DNA of 64,000 nucleotides from Aegilops tauschii subsp. strangulata (taxonomy: Eukaryota > Streptophyta > Magnoliopsida > Poales > Poaceae): the NCBI RefSeq assembly GCF_002575655.3, contig NC_053041.3, forward strand, positions 377,563,054-377,627,053, written 5' to 3'. The notes below the pieces were generated by a model. That model was not told where the DNA came from. It saw only the letters and a list, made by a program, of their open reading frames with translations, and ran no database searches. Below are positions 33,439 to 45,430 of the stretch, piece by piece (within the stretch, counting starts at the first letter, position 1; every line of letters begins with the position of its first letter). The position numbers and the translations under genes were made by a program.

Positions 33439-35401
33439 CACCACGATGCAAGCGGAAACAGACATCAGGGATAATGCTTGACAGATTAACAAAATCTAAA
33501 GGAGGAAGAATGGAGATCCATTTTGAGGTAGGTTTAAAAAGGCCACGTGATGCTACAGAGTTAGCCAAGTTAGTATCAGAGGCAGCCGTTGCTGTTAGGT
33601 GTCATGCACGTTCGTCCCAACATGGATCCAGTACAGGAATGAGAAAGACAATACCCAGTTTAATACCTTCCTTGACCATTTATCCGTAAGTAATGTTATT
33701 CATCGCAATTAGTAATATTGTCTTGCTCTGTCCCATACTTTCTAGCTTCCTCCTAATAAGACTCACATTCTTTTTTCAACAGATGAGGTTCAAGTTGGAT
33801 CCAAAAGATGATGCAACTAAACAAGCAGGCACTCATGTTTTTTAGTCTGCTCTGTGACAGTATCGGTACCACCTTAGAAAATCTCACTTTGAAGGCAAGG
33901 CTAACAATGAAATCGCCCAATCATCTCCAGTGGAATATATTACATATGAAGACTGGACAGCCCTCGTTAAACACTGGTCTTCAAAGTATCAGGTAGGCTA
34001 TATGTATTTGATCAGACCACATATTGAACTTGTATTTATGTATGCGCCTTACAAGTGTATCTTCTTCTAGGCTAACTGTTTGAAGAACAAGACCAACCGT
34101 TCTAAAGTGAAATTCCAACAGACAACAGGATCTCATAGCTATATTGCACACTGCGAGGCTCTTGTAAATAGCTGCTACTTCCTTCTTTTTTCTGTGCCAT
34201 ATTATCGTATCTATATTGATTTGTTCCAAATACAGAGGAAAGCCTATGCGGACCAAAAAGAACCTGAACCGAATGCAGTGCAAATCTTCAAGGATTGCCA
34301 CACCAGCAAGATGAAGGGCATCAGCACACCAGTTCAAGCCGCTGTTGTAAGTCCTTACTCCTCCTGCCTTTGAACTGATTGGTACTGTGATGTGTTCATT
34401 TAACTACTTGGTTTGCAGACAATGTCAGTTACTCTGTTCACTTTTATACACAGTTGTCTTAACGTATCATTTCACCTTACATGGTTTAAAGGAGATGAAG
34501 GATATTCTTTTGGTCTTGATCTGTATTCTAGTTGTTATGTTCACGTGCGCACACAATGATAAAATAGCCTGTTGGTTTTATATCTGTTTGCCCATGATAT
34601 GAATGATGTCATACTATGTTCATCCTACTTTAAACCATGTCTCTTTATCCTTAGATGTCAACGAATGTGAGGAAATAGACAATACAGTAGGCATGCTACA
34701 TGGACAATGTTCCGAAAGTGATTTTATTATGTAGTTGGCACTACAATACATGCTAATGTATTACAGTAGTTCACCAAAATAAGTTATGTATAAACGTGTA
34801 ACCTACTTTGTTTGTTTTTGTCTCATTAGTAACTTATCTGGTACACTAATCTACAAGTTCAAACTTTCAGGAAGCTATGGAAAAAATGATTGAACAGCCA
34901 CAACCACCTGAAGGTGATGAGGCTACCACAGGCACAATGTCACCTCTTGCTGCAGTGTGTCAGTATCTCTCCACTAACAGTGCAAAAAGCACCTTCCTGC
35001 GTAATTCTGGGTTGGTTGTCAAGGTAACCTCGTCCAAATCGCCTACTGAAAAAAATCTTCCTGCTAGACAGAGTGATATATCTGTGCTCCAGACACAAGT
35101 CCAATCCCTAATGGACGTCGTTTTGGAAACAAGAATAGTGGTTGAAAAATATCGTCAAGATATGAATGGTTTTGAAACCAGACTATTAGACATTCCCTTC
35201 GTTGTTCAAGAGCAATGGCGGGAAAAGGTGAAGATCGTGCTGCTCCATCAGATTCTACAGCCTGAAACATTAGCACTCAGGTCAAAAGATCTGTGCTTCT
35301 ATACATCTGATGGTGCTTTTATCTGCAAGGACTGTAAACTTTATGCCAACAGACCTTTTGTTGTGATACAGCATTTATGCTGCTGCCAAAGGCTGCAATA
35401 A
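33439..35401 (+). pseudogene. CACTA ORF1, Transposase_24 (Ptta/En/Spm) conserved exons
   Basis: Proteins of this family accompany CACTA transposases and are thought to bind the element ends. Exons: 33439-33685 (LDRLTKSKGGRMEIHFEV, ELAKLVSEAAVAVR), 33783-33992 (MRFKLDP, VEYITYEDWTALVKHWSSKY), 34071-34163 (NKTNRSKVKFQQTTGSHSYI, the family signature), 34236-34346 (VQIFKDCHTSKMKG) and 34871-35401 (EAMEKMIEQPQPPEGDEA, STFLRNSGLV, then a probable coiled coil LQTQVQSLMDVVLETRIVVE). Splice sites are canonical. Damage: a frameshift near 33603 (PTWIQYRNEKDN is in the wrong frame), TAG at 33843-33845 and TGA at 33855-33857. It sits near the right end of the CACTA, as ORF1 often does. Confidence 0.8.
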
Positions 35402-36237
35402 TTACGACGCTATTTTTGTATAGTGTAGGTTTATCTTAGTAATGTATTCGGCCGAAAGCTTCGTAGGAGCCCGACATGCCAACATTCGTCGGGCCCATTC
35501 CAATTGGGCTAAAAACGATTATGGGCCGAAATTTGCATGTAGCCCACTAAAAATATCTGGGCCTAAATCAGCATAAGATTTCATATTTTCTGGTAGGCCT
35601 ATGCCTATAGTGGGCCTTTAACAAGCCTAAACATAATTTGGGCCCTCAGTAACAATAGGCCATTTACAGGTGTAAATATCTCGAGCCCATAAAAAACATG
35701 GGCCTTTAAAAGACCGAAAGTGAGATTGGGCCCATTTACGATGCGGATCTTTCACAGGCCGAAATTCGGACGGGCCATAAATGCGCCGACCTAATACACG
35801 GGCCTTTAACAGGCTGGAAGTTCGGTCGGGCTAGATTATCGTCATTTTTATATGGGCCGTTAATGGGCCCGATGTGACGTTGGGCCACATATGGCCCATG
35901 GATTTCATCCGACATTAACAGGCCGAAAATCACAACAGGCCGAAAGTGGCCCAAATCTATGGCGGGCCGCTAACAGGCCGAATGTCAGACATGGCCGAAT
36001 ATGAACCAAATCCTTCACGGTCGTTTATGGGCCGAAAGTTTCAATGGCCTGTAAATGGGCCCAAATGAAGCAGGACCTTTAACAGGCCGGAAATACACCG
36101 GGCTGTAATTCGGCCCATATACTTAGCGGACTGTTAACGGGCCAAAAGTGATCATGGGCCGCGATGATGACAAGTTTAGGACAGGCCGTTCACGGGCCGA
36201 TTTGACACTAGCCGTACGGGCCTTAACTGAGAATGTT
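35402..36237. repeat. Right subterminal region with GGCCGAAA motifs
   Basis: At least ten copies of GGCCGAAAGT-like words occur between 35450 and 36150 (for example near 35524, 35757, 35939 and 36030), mixed with GGGCC words. Dense, short, degenerate repeats of this sort are the usual TnpA-binding zones of CACTA ends. No gene. Confidence 0.7.
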
Positions 36238-36475
36238 GGGCCTTTATTTGGGCCGGCCCATTATGGTCCGCAAAATCTCGCGGGCCTTTAGCTGGGCCGG
36301 CCCATTATGGCCCGCAAAATCTCGTGGGCCTTTAGCTGGGCCGGCCCATTATTGTACGAAAAATCTCATGGGCCTTTTGCTGGGCTGGCCCATTATGGAC
36401 CGCAAAATCTTGTGGGCCTTTAGTTGGGCCGGCCCATTTAAACTTTATGGGCCACTTTTGGGCCGGTCCACGTGT
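36238..36475. repeat. 44-bp tandem repeat, about five units
   Basis: Units start at 36238, 36282, 36326, 36370 and 36414. Each begins GGGCCTTTAGCTGGGCCGGC and continues CCATTATGG..CGCAAAATCT. The last unit is diverged. Confidence 0.95.
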
Positions 36476-36893
36476 CAGCATATCATAGGCGCATCTCGCC
36501 CATTGGATGAGTGACACCTGTGCCAACGTGGAGCTGACACGTGTTTCCGTCAGCCACTCAGAATTTTACACGTGGAAAATCCCCATTGGTCCTGGCTATT
36601 AACGGGTTATCGGATCCAAAACCTGACTCGATAGCTTAACGGCGTTCCGTTATGGTGGATGCCACGTGTTGGTCACCCTTGACGAAAGCACTTCTATGAC
36701 GCGTGATTTATCGTCATGGAAGTGGACACTTCCGTGATGATAATTTTGGTAATGTCATGGAACACTTCTACGACAGCACAGGTATGACTATCTTGATTCT
36801 GTCATAAATTTGTCATGGATGTACATGCATGAAAGAAAATGTGACCTACTGTGACAAACACGTATCATCACGGAAGTGTCTTTTTTTGTAGTG
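36476..36893. repeat. Right terminal region of the large CACTA
   Basis: Contains repeated TTCCGTGATGAT/ATCATCACGGAAGTG and ACTTCTATGAC/ACTTCTACGAC words and ends in ACACTTCC...TAGTG, the CACTA terminus. The same ACTTCTATGAC word is found at the truncated left end (2073-2083), tying both ends to one element. Confidence 0.85.
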
Positions 36894-38376
36894 CGGTGTG
36901 CTTCAGTATTCTTGAAGAAATGCTCTCATGCTTCACTTAGATTTATTTGAGAGTTAGTAAAATTTTAATGAAATTCTCTCATGCTTCACTTATATTATTT
37001 TGAGAGATGGCAATTTTTCATGGTCATGTTCTTCACTTAAATTTGCTTGAGCTATCAAAAGCAACATATGAAATTAGTCCCAAAGTGATAGATATTAAAG
37101 AGGGATATAATAAAAACTTTCATGAAGATTAGTGGACAAAATAAACTTGATTCCTTGTAATAGTTTTGCGATATGATGATATAATATGTGAGTCATGTTG
37201 ATGAGTAATTATGCTTTAGCAAGAATATTGGTGTTAAGGTTTGTGATTCCCTATGCAAGCACGAAAGTCAATAGTTATGCAACGAAATTACATCCTACTT
37301 GTGGTACATTATTCAGTGTTAGTTATGCTTAATGCTCGCTTATGTGATTTCTCGTTTCTTGGTTGGATGCTTCTCAATCTATTTGCTAGCCTTTCCTTGT
37401 ACTAAGTGGGATTACTACTTGTGCATCCAAAATCCTTAAACCCAGTTTTGCCATATGAGTCCACCATACCAACCTATATGCGGTATTCTCTTTCCGTTCT
37501 AAGCAAATTTGTATGTACTATCTCTAATTTTCAAAATAATTTCTCTTTTGTGTGCTCGTACCACTCATGAAACGGTAGGGGGTGGCTGATATTTTTCCAT
37601 GCTAGATGTTTTATTCTCAGGATGAGTGTTTATTCACTTATCATTGCACGAGAGTACGGCAAATGTATTAGGGATGCCCAGTCCCGAAATGAACAATGAA
37701 TTTACTTTATGTTGTCAAATAGTAAATTCCTTGGTAAGTGTTGGTATGGACGGCACCCGTGGATACGGTTAGCTGTGGAATGTGAAAGTATGGTGGAAAA
37801 AGGAATAAACTTTAATTTCTGTTTGGGAACCACCTATGATATATCTAGCATGGAAAGTATTGGGAACTACTCGATCGTTTTCGTTAACAGGAAAAGCATG
37901 CCACCCAAAATGTTTTATCTCTATCTTTTTCGCTTTGAGCTCTCGCACCTCTACAAATCCCTACTTCCCTCTGCGAAGGGCCTTTCTATTTACTTTATGT
38001 AATTTTTATTTTTATTTGAGTCTCCATGTTCTCTTATAAAGCACCAACTAAGGGGCACTATGATCATACATGTGCATTGGGTGTAGCTAATAATTGATAG
38101 TGTTTCATGAATGGATCAATGATTGAGCATGATGGGCTAGGGATAACTTGCTTTAGTATTGATATTTTGGAAGACATGGGTGCTTGTTGATATGCTTGAG
38201 TATTTAAATCTTCATGTCAAAACTAGACTATTGCTTTGAATCATATAAAAGTTCAAATTTCCAAGCTACAAAAGAAAATAATATGTGATGAACATGTTAG
38301 GCAGCATTCCACATCAAAAATTCTGTTTTTATCATTTACCTACTCGAGGACGAGTAGGAATTAAGCTTGGGGATGC

Positions 38377-39730
38377 TGATACGTCTCCAACGTATCTATA
38401 ATTTTTGCTTGTTCCAAGCTATTATATTATTATTCTTGGATGTTTTACAATCATTTTATAGCAACTTTATATCATTTTTTGGGACTAACCTATTGACATA
38501 GTGCCCAGTGCCAGTTGCTTTTTTTGCTTGTTTTTTTACTTCACAGAAAATCAATACCAAACGGAGTCCAAACACAGTGAAACTTTTTGGAGATTTTTTT
38601 GGATCAGAAGGATCAAGTTGGCACAAAGAAGTACCAGAGGGGTGTCCCGAGGGGGCACAACCCACCTGGGCACGCCTGGGGGCCCAGGCGCGCCCTGGTG
38701 GATTGTGCCCACCTCGGTGGCCTCCCACGCCGCCTCTTTGCTCTATAAATACCCCAAAAATCCAAGAACCCTATGGGAGTCAACGAAACACAATTCCAGC
38801 CACCGCAAGTTCCAGAACCACTAGATCCAATCCAGACACCATCACGGAGGGGTTCATCCTCATTAGTGCATCTCCGATGATGTGTGAGTAGTTCATTGTA
38901 GACCTATGGGTCCGTAGGCAGTAGTTAGATGGCTTCCTCTCTTTCTTTTGATTCTCAATGCAATGGTCTCTTGGAGATCTATTTGATGTAACTCTTTTTA
39001 CAGTGTGTTTGTTCGGATCTGATGAACTTTGTGTTTATGATCAGATCTATTTTATCCATGGAAGTAGTTTGAGTTTTGATCTCTTATATGCATGATTACT
39101 TATAGCCTCGTATTTCTTCTTCGAATCTTTGGTTTAGTTTGGCCAACTAGATCGATTTTTCTTTCCATGGGAAGAGGTGCTTTGTGATGGGTTCGGTCGT
39201 GCGGTGTACTATCCGAGTCACAGAAGGGTCAGCAAGACACGTATTGATCGTTGCCATTAAGGATAACAAGATGGGGTCTATTCTTACATGAATAGATCTT
39301 GTCTACATCATGTCGTCATTCTTATTGTATTACTCCATTTTTCTATGAACTTAATAAACTAGATGCATGCTGGATAGCGGTCGATGTGTGGAGTAATAGT
39401 ACTAGATGTAGGGAGAAGTCAGTCTACTAATCTTGGATGTGATGCCTATATATTGATCATCGTGTGGATATCGTCATAATTATTTGAAGTTCTATCAATT
39501 ACCCAACAGTAATTTGTTTACCCACCGTATGCTATTTTTCTCGAGAGAAGCCAGTAGTGAAATCTACGGCCCTCGAGTCTATTCTTTATCATATTTGCTT
39601 TCCGACCTATTACTTGCCACTTTTATTTTCAGATCTATTTTTCCAAAAACCCAAAAATACCTTGATGCAATTTCTTGTTATTTATTTTTGTTTCCATTTT
39701 ATTGAGATCAATTTATCCAATCTACGACCC
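38377..39730 (+). repeat. 3' LTR of element A (+ copy), truncated
   Basis: Begins TG immediately after a polypurine tract. It contains a TATA-like CTATAAATA (38743-38751) about 370 bp in, typical for an LTR U3/R boundary. Its reverse complement makes up most of 39900-41262. The last part is missing compared with the - copy. Confidence 0.85.
38743..38751 (+). promoter_or_regulatory. TATA box of element A LTR (+ copy)
   Basis: CTATAAATA within GC-rich surroundings. The counterpart in the inverted LTR is TATTTATAG at 40895-40903. Confidence 0.6.
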
Positions 39731-42456
39731 ACGAAGAGGAGAGGATGATGCAACGCAGCAATGGTAAGTATTTCCCTCAGTTATGGAACCAAGGTTATCA
39801 ATCTAGTAGGAGAACCAAGCAAAACTATGTAAACAATATCTGCACACAAATAACAAATACTTGCAACCCAACGCGTAACAGGGGTTGTCAACCCCTCCTC
39901 GGTATTGAGATAGATTAAATTGTATGAGATTGGATACAAATGCGAAATAAAACAAATAAATAAAAAGTGCAGCGGGGTATTTTTGGGTTTTTCGAATAAT
40001 AGATTTGAAAACAATATGACAGAAAATAGACCAGGGGTTGTAGATTTCGCTAGTGGCTTCTCTCGAGAAAATAGCATACGGTGGGTAAACAAATTATTGT
40101 TTGGCAATTGATAGAAGAGCAAATAATTATGACGATATCCTAGGAAATGATCATGTATATAGACATCACGTCCAAGATTACTAGACCAAAACGATTCTGC
40201 ATCTACAACTATTACTCCACTCATCGACCACTATCCAGCATGCATCTAGTGTATTAAGTTCATGGAGAAACGGAGTAATGCAATAAAAACAATGACATGA
40301 TGTAGAAAAGATCCATTCATGTAGGAATAGACCCCATCTTTTTATCCTTAATGGCAACGATACATGTGTGTCACTTCTCCTGCTATCATGAGATTGAGCA
40401 CCGCAAGATCGAAGCAATCACAAAGCACCTCTTCCCATTGCAAGAAAAATCAATCTAGTTGGCCAAACCAAACCAAAGTTTTGGAGAAGAAATACGAGGC
40501 TATAATAATCATGCATATAAGAGATCAAAGAAGACTCAAATAATATTCATAGACAGAACTGATCATAAACTCGCAATTCATCGGATCCCAACAAACACAC
40601 CGCAAAAAGTCATTACATCAAATACATCTCCAAGAACATCGAGGAGAACATTGTATTGAGAATCAAAAAGAGAGAAGAAGCCATCTAGCTACTTCCTACA
40701 GACTCGTAGGTCTGTGGTAAACTACTCACGCATCATCGGAGAAGCACCAATGAGGATGATGAACCCCTTCGTGATCGTATTCCCCTCCGGCAAGGTGCCG
40801 AAATAGGGCTCTAGGTTGGATCTCGTGGTTCTAGAACTTGCGGCGGCTGGAATTGTTTTTCGTCGACTCCCCAACGGTTTCTGGAATATTTAAGTATTTA
40901 TAGAGGTGAGAGGCGGTGGAAAGGACCGCCGTGGGCCCCACTACCCATCAGGGCGCGCCAGGGGCCTCTGGTGCGCCCTGCCGCCTTGTGGGCCCCTCGG
41001 GCCTTCCCTCTTTCACTTCCTTGGCTCCGAAGTTGTCTTCTCGGCGGAAAAAAATCTCCAAAAAGTTTCGCCGCATTTTGGCTCCATTTGATACGGATAT
41101 TCTCTGAAAGTAAAAAACATGCAAAAAATAGCAACTAGCACTAGGCACTATGTCAATAGTTTAGTCCCAAAAAATGATATAAAGTTGCTATAAAATGAAT
41201 ATAAAACATCCAATAATGATAATATAACTGCATAGAACAATAAAAACTTATAGATACGTTGGAATGATAAAAACGGAATTTTTGATGTGGAATGCTGCCT
41301 AACATGTTCATCACATATTCTTATCTTTTGTAGCATGGAAATTTGAACTTTTAAATGATTCAAGGCAATAGTCTGTAATTGACATGAAGATTTCAATACT
41401 CAAGCATATCAACAAGCAACCATGTCTTTCAAAATATCAGCACTAAAGAAAGTTATCCCTAGCCCATCGTGCTCAATCACTGATCCATTCATGAAACACA
41501 CTCGAATATTAGCTACATCCAATGCACACGTATGATCATAGTGCTCCCTAGTTGGTGCTTTATAAGAGAAGGTGGAGACTCAAATAAAAAAATAAAAATT
41601 GCATAAACTAAAATAGATAGGCCCTTCGCAGAGGGAAGTGGAGATTTGTAGAGGTGCCATTTCTCAAAGCTTAAATTGAGAGATAAAATATTTGAGAGGC
41701 ATGCTTTTCCCGTCAACGAAAATGACCGAGTAATTCCCAATACGTTCCATGCTAGATACATCATAGACGGTTCCCAAACATAAAATAAAGTTTATTCCTT
41801 TTCCACCATTCTTTCACAATCCATGGCTAGCCGTATCCACGGGTGCCTTCCATACCAACACTTTCGAAGGAATTTATTATTTGACAACATAAAGTAAATT
41901 TCCTTTTCATTTCGGGTCTAGGCATCCCTATTACCGCCACACTCTCGTGCAATGACAAGTGAATAAACACTCATCTTGACAATAACGCATCTAGCATGGA
42001 AAAATATTGGCCACCCCCTGCCGCTTCATGAGCGGTACGGGCACACAAAAAGGAAGTTCATTTTGAAAATTAGATTTGGCATATACAAATTTACTTGGAA
42101 TGGCATGGAAATACCACATATAGGTAGATATGGTGAACTCATTTGGCACAACTTGGTTTAAGGATTTTGTATGCACAAGTAGTATTCCCACTTAGTGCAA
42201 GGAAAGGCTAGCAAATAGATTGAGAAGCAACCAACCAAGAAATGAAAACAATCATAAACGAGCATTAAGCATAACTAACACCGAATGATGTACACAAGTA
42301 GGATATAACTTCATTGCATAACTGTTGACACTCATGCTTGCATAGCCTTAACACCAATATTCTTACTAAACCATAATTACTCACAAACATGACTCACATA
42401 TTACTATCATCATATCTCAAAACTATTGCAAGGAATCAAGTTTATAATAACCAATA
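39731..42456 (-). mobile_element. LTR retrotransposon A, - copy, LTR and adjacent internal part
   Basis: Reverse complement of 36894-39730 with clear divergence. The LTR portion runs 41262 to 39731 and carries about 170 bp of LTR tail not present in the + copy. Internal sequence follows at 41263-42456. A gap of about 50 bp relative to the + copy removes the polypurine tract and the first ten LTR bases at 41262/41263. The gypsy element inserts at 42457 and the copy resumes at 62363. Confidence 0.85.
40895..40903 (-). promoter_or_regulatory. TATA box of element A LTR (- copy)
   Basis: Reverse complement CTATAAATA, in the same relative place as in the + copy LTR. Confidence 0.55.
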
Positions 42457-43360
42457 TGTCGTGGGAAACCACGACCACCTATGGGACCAGAGGGCCCCTT
42501 GCTGGTTTGGCAGGGGGACGTCGCGTTGCACAAAGAGCAGACGAGCATGGGGCAGCACGACAGAGATCACACAGGCAATTTTACCCAGGTTCGGGGCGCC
42601 GTGAGGCATAAAACCCTACTCCTGCTTTGGCAGATTGATGGTGGAAGAAAGGTGGTGGTGCATAGTACACTTGCCCGGCATGGGCGGCAGGGGCTACGCG
42701 CGCGTGGGTGTGAGTTGTCCAACCTTCTAACCCTTTCTATGGTTGCTATGGGCCTCCTTTTATAGATTAAGGGGTCACCACAATGGCAAAGTAGTCATTA
42801 TGCACTGATAAGATAGCGAATAGTGCTATCATGCCTAACTCTGCGGGCCGATAAAGCGCATTAAATGCACCGCTCAACGTCACATCGTTGGTTGCCCAGC
42901 AAGCCTTGCCGGGCTATCTCGCCAGCTTCACATCTGCTTGCTTGACACCTCACAGGACGGGTGTCATCTGTGGGTTTTTCTGTAGAGAGAGGGCGCCATG
43001 TGGCGAATGGCTGCCACTTAGTCACTTCGCGGCTTGACACCGCACTGATCGACGACGTGGGTCGCGGTGGAGTGGTTGGTGAGGTGGTTTTTCCTTCATG
43101 AGCCCCGGCAGGCTCTGCCGGGACGCTTTGGATGCATCCTCGCGGGGTGGCCCCGTCCTTGCCGAGCTCACCTGCCCGGCCAGGGAGGCTTTTCTCCTAG
43201 TGGTATCCTGCTTCTCTGGCTTGACTCTGGTCCTCTTGATCTGCTTGTTGGTTCTTCGATGCTCTTGGTTCCTTGCACTCTGACTTGGGTTGGAGCCTCA
43301 ATCTTGTTCTCGTGCCTGTGCACAGTCTGGGAAACAGACCCAGGGTTTGTTGCACCGGCA
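42457..43360 (-). repeat. 3' LTR of the Tat-lineage element
   Basis: On the + strand it starts TGTCGTGGGAAACCACGACC and ends TTGTTGCACCGGCA. By eye it differs from the other LTR at about 20 or more of the first 320 bases. The TATA motif is at 42756-42765 on the - strand (CTATAAAAGG). Confidence 0.93.
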
Positions 43361-43770
43361 GAAGCCCCCGGGCCTGCCCCGAACGCGCTGCCGAGCATCA
43401 TCGGGGTAGGGCCTAATAAGTGCACAGGCGAGGGTGCTGAAGAGGCTAGTCTCTTGAGGTCTTCTTTGCTTCTTCATTGATCTTGATTCCAAGCCGGTTT
43501 CCGCCTTCCCCGCGTGTCGCGTAAAGCCAGTAGTGGTGGGGCCGCCCTGGTAATGTCCCGTGAATGACTTTAACGCATGGGGTAGAAACTGCCAATTCAC
43601 TCTTCCCACCATGCCCTTATCCTCAGCCACGTATGCGGCATGCATCACGTGGGGTAAGTAATGGAGGCGCGTGGCGCAGGAGAGTATCGAGGCGAAGGCC
43701 CAATCGTCTTGAATTGGTGGAGGAGGACGGGGGCCGCTCGTTGAGGGAGCGGCTCCCCTCCCCAGCCTGC

Positions 43771-43780
43771 CTATAAAAGG
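43771..43780 (+). promoter_or_regulatory. TATA-like box, antisense to the retroelement
   Basis: CTATAAAAGG on the + strand, 55 bp before an ATG at 43835 and close to the usual plant TATA-to-start spacing. It points opposite to gag-pol. Confidence 0.4.
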
Positions 43781-43834
43781 AGGGGCAAAGGGAGGTCGGG
43801 GTCATCCATCCTCGCACTCTTCCTCCTCTGTTTT

Positions 43835-44191
43835 TTGCTTCTTGTTGGCTATGCTGAAGAGAAGAGCCTGGGGCCAGCCCCCGGGCTCTTGGCTGGGGCC
43901 GGTGTTGCCAAACGCTGGTGCTGGTGCTTGGGGAGTGAGCCTTGTCCTTGCTGTGGCAAATCTCTTGGCTCCTTCGAGGCTCAGCCAGGAGGAGGGCTAG
44001 AGATCATTCGTAATCCCAGCACTGCCCCTCCCGGAGGTCTTGGGGCTCATGTCAACGAGAGGCGCGCTTCCCTGCCCGCCAAGGTGGGGAGCGGCATGCC
44101 TCAAGCCCCTTGGCCGTCTTGGTCGCTCGCCGTATCCCCGGGGAAGGTGCCGGACTGGAGTCTTGGCGCTCCTCGGGAGCAGCGGTGGTGA
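43835..44191 (+). CDS. Antisense ORF in the Tat-lineage element, 118 residues
   Basis: The open frame starts MLLVGYAEEKSLGPAPGLLA and ends GAPREQRW. It is Gly/Pro/Ser-rich with a Cys/Trp cluster (RWCWCLGSEPCPCCGKS) and no domain I recognise. It lies between integrase and the 3' LTR on the opposite strand, 55 bp after a TATA-like box. Extra, sometimes antisense, ORFs in this position are known from Tat-lineage elements (Ogre, Retand, Grande, RIRE2), where their role is not settled. GC content is high here, so the ORF could also be chance. Confidence 0.35.
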   Translation: MLLVGYAEEKSLGPAPGLLAGAGVAKRWCWCLGSEPCPCCGKSLGSFEAQPGGGLEIIRNPSTAPPGGLGAHVNERRASLPAKVGSGMPQAPWPSWSLAVSPGKVPDWSLGAPREQRW

Positions 44192-45430
44192 GGAGAAAAT
44201 GAGGGAAGACGAAGAAGGTGGGTGGCAGGGGGTCAGGTCGGAGTACGATGGCGTGGATGCCTTCGCCTCCGACCGGTGACCTGCCAGCTCATCTTTCCGC
44301 TCTTCCCCTCCCTCCCCGGCATCATCATCACCAGCCTCCTAGGGTGATAGCCGGTGAGGGATGTTCTCTTGGCGCCTTCGCCTCCCCTCCAGCAGTCTTC
44401 TGGCTGAGCTTTGGTGATGACTCCACCGATGCTCAAGTCGGGGCTTCTTGCTGGCCCTGGAGGTGGCGACCAGAGGGTGCCGCCCCGTCCTCCGCACTCC
44501 TCCTTCGCAGCCTCGCCACTCCCGGTCTTGTCAGGCCACGTTGAGCGGGTCGTGACAGGACTGGGATGGGCTCCTACTTGGGTGCCCTTTTCTTGTTTTT
44601 TCCTCCTTCCACCGCAGTTCCTGATGGAGGGAAAACAAAAACAGGGGATTATGGTGCACTTATCTTTTTGCAATCTTAAACCTGTAGGCACTTGCCAAAC
44701 TTAAATTCAAATAATGCAATCTCTCAAGTCCACGTTTGTGTTCTGTAATGCTTGTACTTGTATTAGCATATTAATGAAAAAGACGAACCTTGCCGGGAAC
44801 CCGCACATGTATATGTCCATGCAAAGGTGGAACACCTCTTTATTGTAAATAAACGAGTTTTCCCCGGCAGGCCACCCTGCCGGAACCCTTTTGCTTGCTG
44901 GAGAACTGCGTCTGCCGGGCAAAATATAAAGGTTCCAGCCCCCCGCCAACTTCCTTTTACCAATGTCCACTGCGACCATCCTGACCGAAGCAACGTTCGA
45001 GTCAAGGATGGGAGCACCTAAGTCCCAAAAGAGTGGCGAGGTCTCCCCATGCACAAGTTATAGCTTACAGAACACTAATGGACAAGAGGTAGAACTTATC
45101 TGTTTGGCTTGCCGAGGACCACAGTGTCGGGCTATCTTCTCAACTCCTTGTTGAAGCCAAGTCCACGGCAGGAACTTGCAGCTCCATGCAGATGAGAATG
45201 AATGCAGGATGCGATCCTATCTATATGCATATGCAAATGCTCATGAAATGCTTATGCAGTGATCTTGGAATGCTCATGCATGCATGCAACTTGGTCGGGG
45301 GCCCCCCACAGCACTTCTTTATTTTCTCTTGCACAGGGTCATCGCCCTGGCTTTGTACAAGGGGTTACCTGCAACTGAGGCAAGGCCTGTACAAAAGGGT
45401 GGCAGCCGGGCAGGGCCTAGCAGTCGCGCC

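Larger units (their letters stand above)
2067..36893. mobile_element. Large CACTA (DTC) element, left terminus missing
   Basis: The right end is well defined. Reverse-complemented, it starts CACTACAAAAAAAGACACTT at 36893 and is followed by element A sequence from 36894. The interior has typical CACTA architecture: arrays of short subterminal repeats (2428-3145 and 35450-36480), a GC-rich first exon, and a spliced ORF1 of the Transposase_24/Ptta type. The left end lacks CACTA: at about 2066 element A changes directly into subterminal sequence (TCCTACTTCTATGAC), so the terminus and its target duplication appear deleted. Nested insertions account for several kb. No DDE transposase was recognised, so it is probably non-autonomous. 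From memory it resembles the Jorge group; this is unverified. Confidence 0.75.
36894..39730 (+). mobile_element. LTR retrotransposon A, + copy, 3' part with truncated LTR
   Basis: Resumes element A after the CACTA. 36894-38376 is non-coding sequence between the coding part and the 3' LTR and includes repeated CTCTCATGCTTCACTTA words at 36922 and 36978. The purine-rich tract AAGCTTGGGGATGC (38363-38376) directly precedes the LTR, which starts TGATACGTCTCC at 38377. The LTR breaks off near 39730 without a CA end. No protein gene. Confidence 0.85.
43361..45430. other. Non-coding region between integrase and the 3' LTR
   Basis: About 2 kb, GC-rich in 43640-44560. On the - strand it is the 3' untranslated part of the retroelement. 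On the + strand it has a TATA box and an ORF, listed separately. 44700-45430 shows nothing recognisable beyond many CCGGCA/TGCCGG words. Confidence 0.6.
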
